From: Candidatus Geoarchaeota archaeon
GTDB taxonomy: Archaea; Thermoproteota; Thermoprotei; Gearchaeales; WAQG01
Length of the DNA: 6,719 nt
NCBI GenBank assembly: GCA_015520395.1
Contig: WAQG01000164.1
Span: 1 to 6,719 of the forward strand
Direction: 5' to 3'
The notes below the pieces were generated by a model. It was not told the origin of the DNA and made no database searches. It saw nothing but the letters and a program-made list of their open reading frames with translations. Shown here piece by piece: positions 6,463-6,719 of the stretch (positions within the stretch are counted from its first letter, which is position 1; each line of letters opens with the position of its first letter). Position numbers and translations under genes: made by a program.

Positions 6463-6492
6463 GCCCTTCGGAAGAAGATAACACATTAAGCC

Positions 6493-6504
6493 TTATTAAC
6501 TTTA
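6493..6504 (-). promoter_or_regulatory. TATA-like promoter element for the permease-ATPase operon
   Basis: The minus strand reads TAAAGTTAATAA, an A-rich BRE-like part running into a TATA-like part. With the usual spacing of about 26 bp, transcription would start near 6471, giving a leader of roughly 20 nt that includes the GGAGGGG site. This is a reasonable but unproven promoter; read-through from the binding-protein gene could also feed the operon. Confidence 0.42.
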
Positions 6505-6587
6505 GCAAGGAGCTTGGGATTCGATTAACCCGCAAAGTCTCTAGGGAGGAGGAAGATAAGCCCGTAAACCTCTAGACCCCTAAACCT

Positions 6588-6605
6588 AAAAAGAAGAGAA
6601 AAATT
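6588..6605 (-). terminator. U-rich archaeal terminator after the binding-protein gene
   Basis: About 27 bases after the binding-protein stop the minus strand reads AATTTTTCTCTTCTTTTT, two runs of five T separated by a pyrimidine stretch, with no strong hairpin before it. Archaeal RNA polymerase terminates at such U-tracts. Partial termination here would let the binding protein be made in excess of the membrane components. Confidence 0.5.
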
Positions 6606-6631
6606 AATGGTATTTTTGTATACTCAGCAGT

Positions 6632-6719
6632 TTACCACCTTCTCCTTAATGATATCAGGGCCAGTAGTCCTACTATTGGGGCCATGAAGGAGACCAGGAT
6701 TACTGGCTCGGTGGAGGTG
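6632..6719 (-). CDS. C-terminal membrane anchor of a probable substrate-binding protein, gene cut by window end
   Basis: In the minus-strand frame ending at TAA (6632-6634), 28 codons are open to the window edge. They read TSTEP, then a hydrophobic helix VILVSFMAPIVGLLALISL, then the basic stop-transfer end RRRW. A Ser/Thr-containing linker, one helix and an Arg cluster at the extreme C-terminus is the usual membrane tether of archaeal ABC substrate-binding proteins, which stay anchored outside the cell. The position directly upstream of permease B, in the same orientation, is where the binding protein of a peptide ABC operon is expected. No part of the binding domain is visible, so the identity rests on context; another anchored surface protein is possible. 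It lies 181 bp before permease B, with a U-rich terminator between. Confidence 0.68.
   Translation of the reverse strand, partial: TSTEPVILVSFMAPIVGLLALISLRRRW

Noticed and set aside
6609..6623. GTAT...ATAC inverted repeat after the binding-protein stop as an intrinsic hairpin terminator or operator
   Set aside because: The stem is only 4 bp of A/T-rich sequence; the adjacent U-rich tract is a better explanation for termination.
1..6719. Mobile element, CRISPR array, tRNA or toxin-antitoxin pair
   Set aside because: No repeated spacer pattern, transposase motif, cloverleaf-like sequence or paired small frames were seen; intergenic gaps are short and all large frames are accounted for.

Overview
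The window looks like chromosomal DNA from a thermophilic archaeon, most likely Thermoproteota (crenarchaeal). This is inferred from heavy AGG/AGA (Arg) and ATA (Ile) codon use, several genes with almost no leader, TATA-like boxes placed where an archaeal promoter would sit, GTG starts, purine-rich Shine-Dalgarno sites inside an operon, and a U-rich terminator. The genus cannot be fixed from the sequence alone.

Left part, plus strand (1-2334). The C-terminal two thirds of a lipoyl synthase-like radical SAM protein (LipA family, cut by the window start) is followed by a complete TerC/Alx-family membrane protein. After that comes a 217-residue protein of unknown function that appears to be expressed from its own leaderless promoter. 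The intergenic gaps are only 53 and 57 bp.

Right part, minus strand (6719 down to 2331). This is a peptide/dipeptide-type ABC importer locus in the order substrate-binding protein (only its C-terminal membrane anchor is in the window), permease B, permease C, ATPase D, ATPase F. The B-C-D-F genes are packed with gaps of 1 bp, a 4-bp overlap and 7 bp, and the D and F ribosome binding sites lie inside the end of the preceding gene, so they almost certainly form one co-translated unit. A U-rich terminator and a TATA-like box lie between the binding protein and permease B, so the binding protein may be made from a separate or partly attenuated transcript. The permeases form the membrane channel, the two ATPases power it, and the tethered binding protein captures the ligand outside. 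Oligopeptides or dipeptides are the family default, but archaeal members also carry sugars, so the substrate is open.

The two halves meet tail to tail at 2331-2334, where the stop codons of the unknown protein and of ATPase F share the palindrome TTAA. I found no mobile element, CRISPR array, tRNA or rRNA. The most unusual points are a lipoyl synthase-like protein that departs from the family signature near its C-terminus, the unknown protein with an inverted repeat in its promoter, an insertion and N-terminal extension in permease C, and the shared stop codons. I do not see a clearly new multi-gene system.
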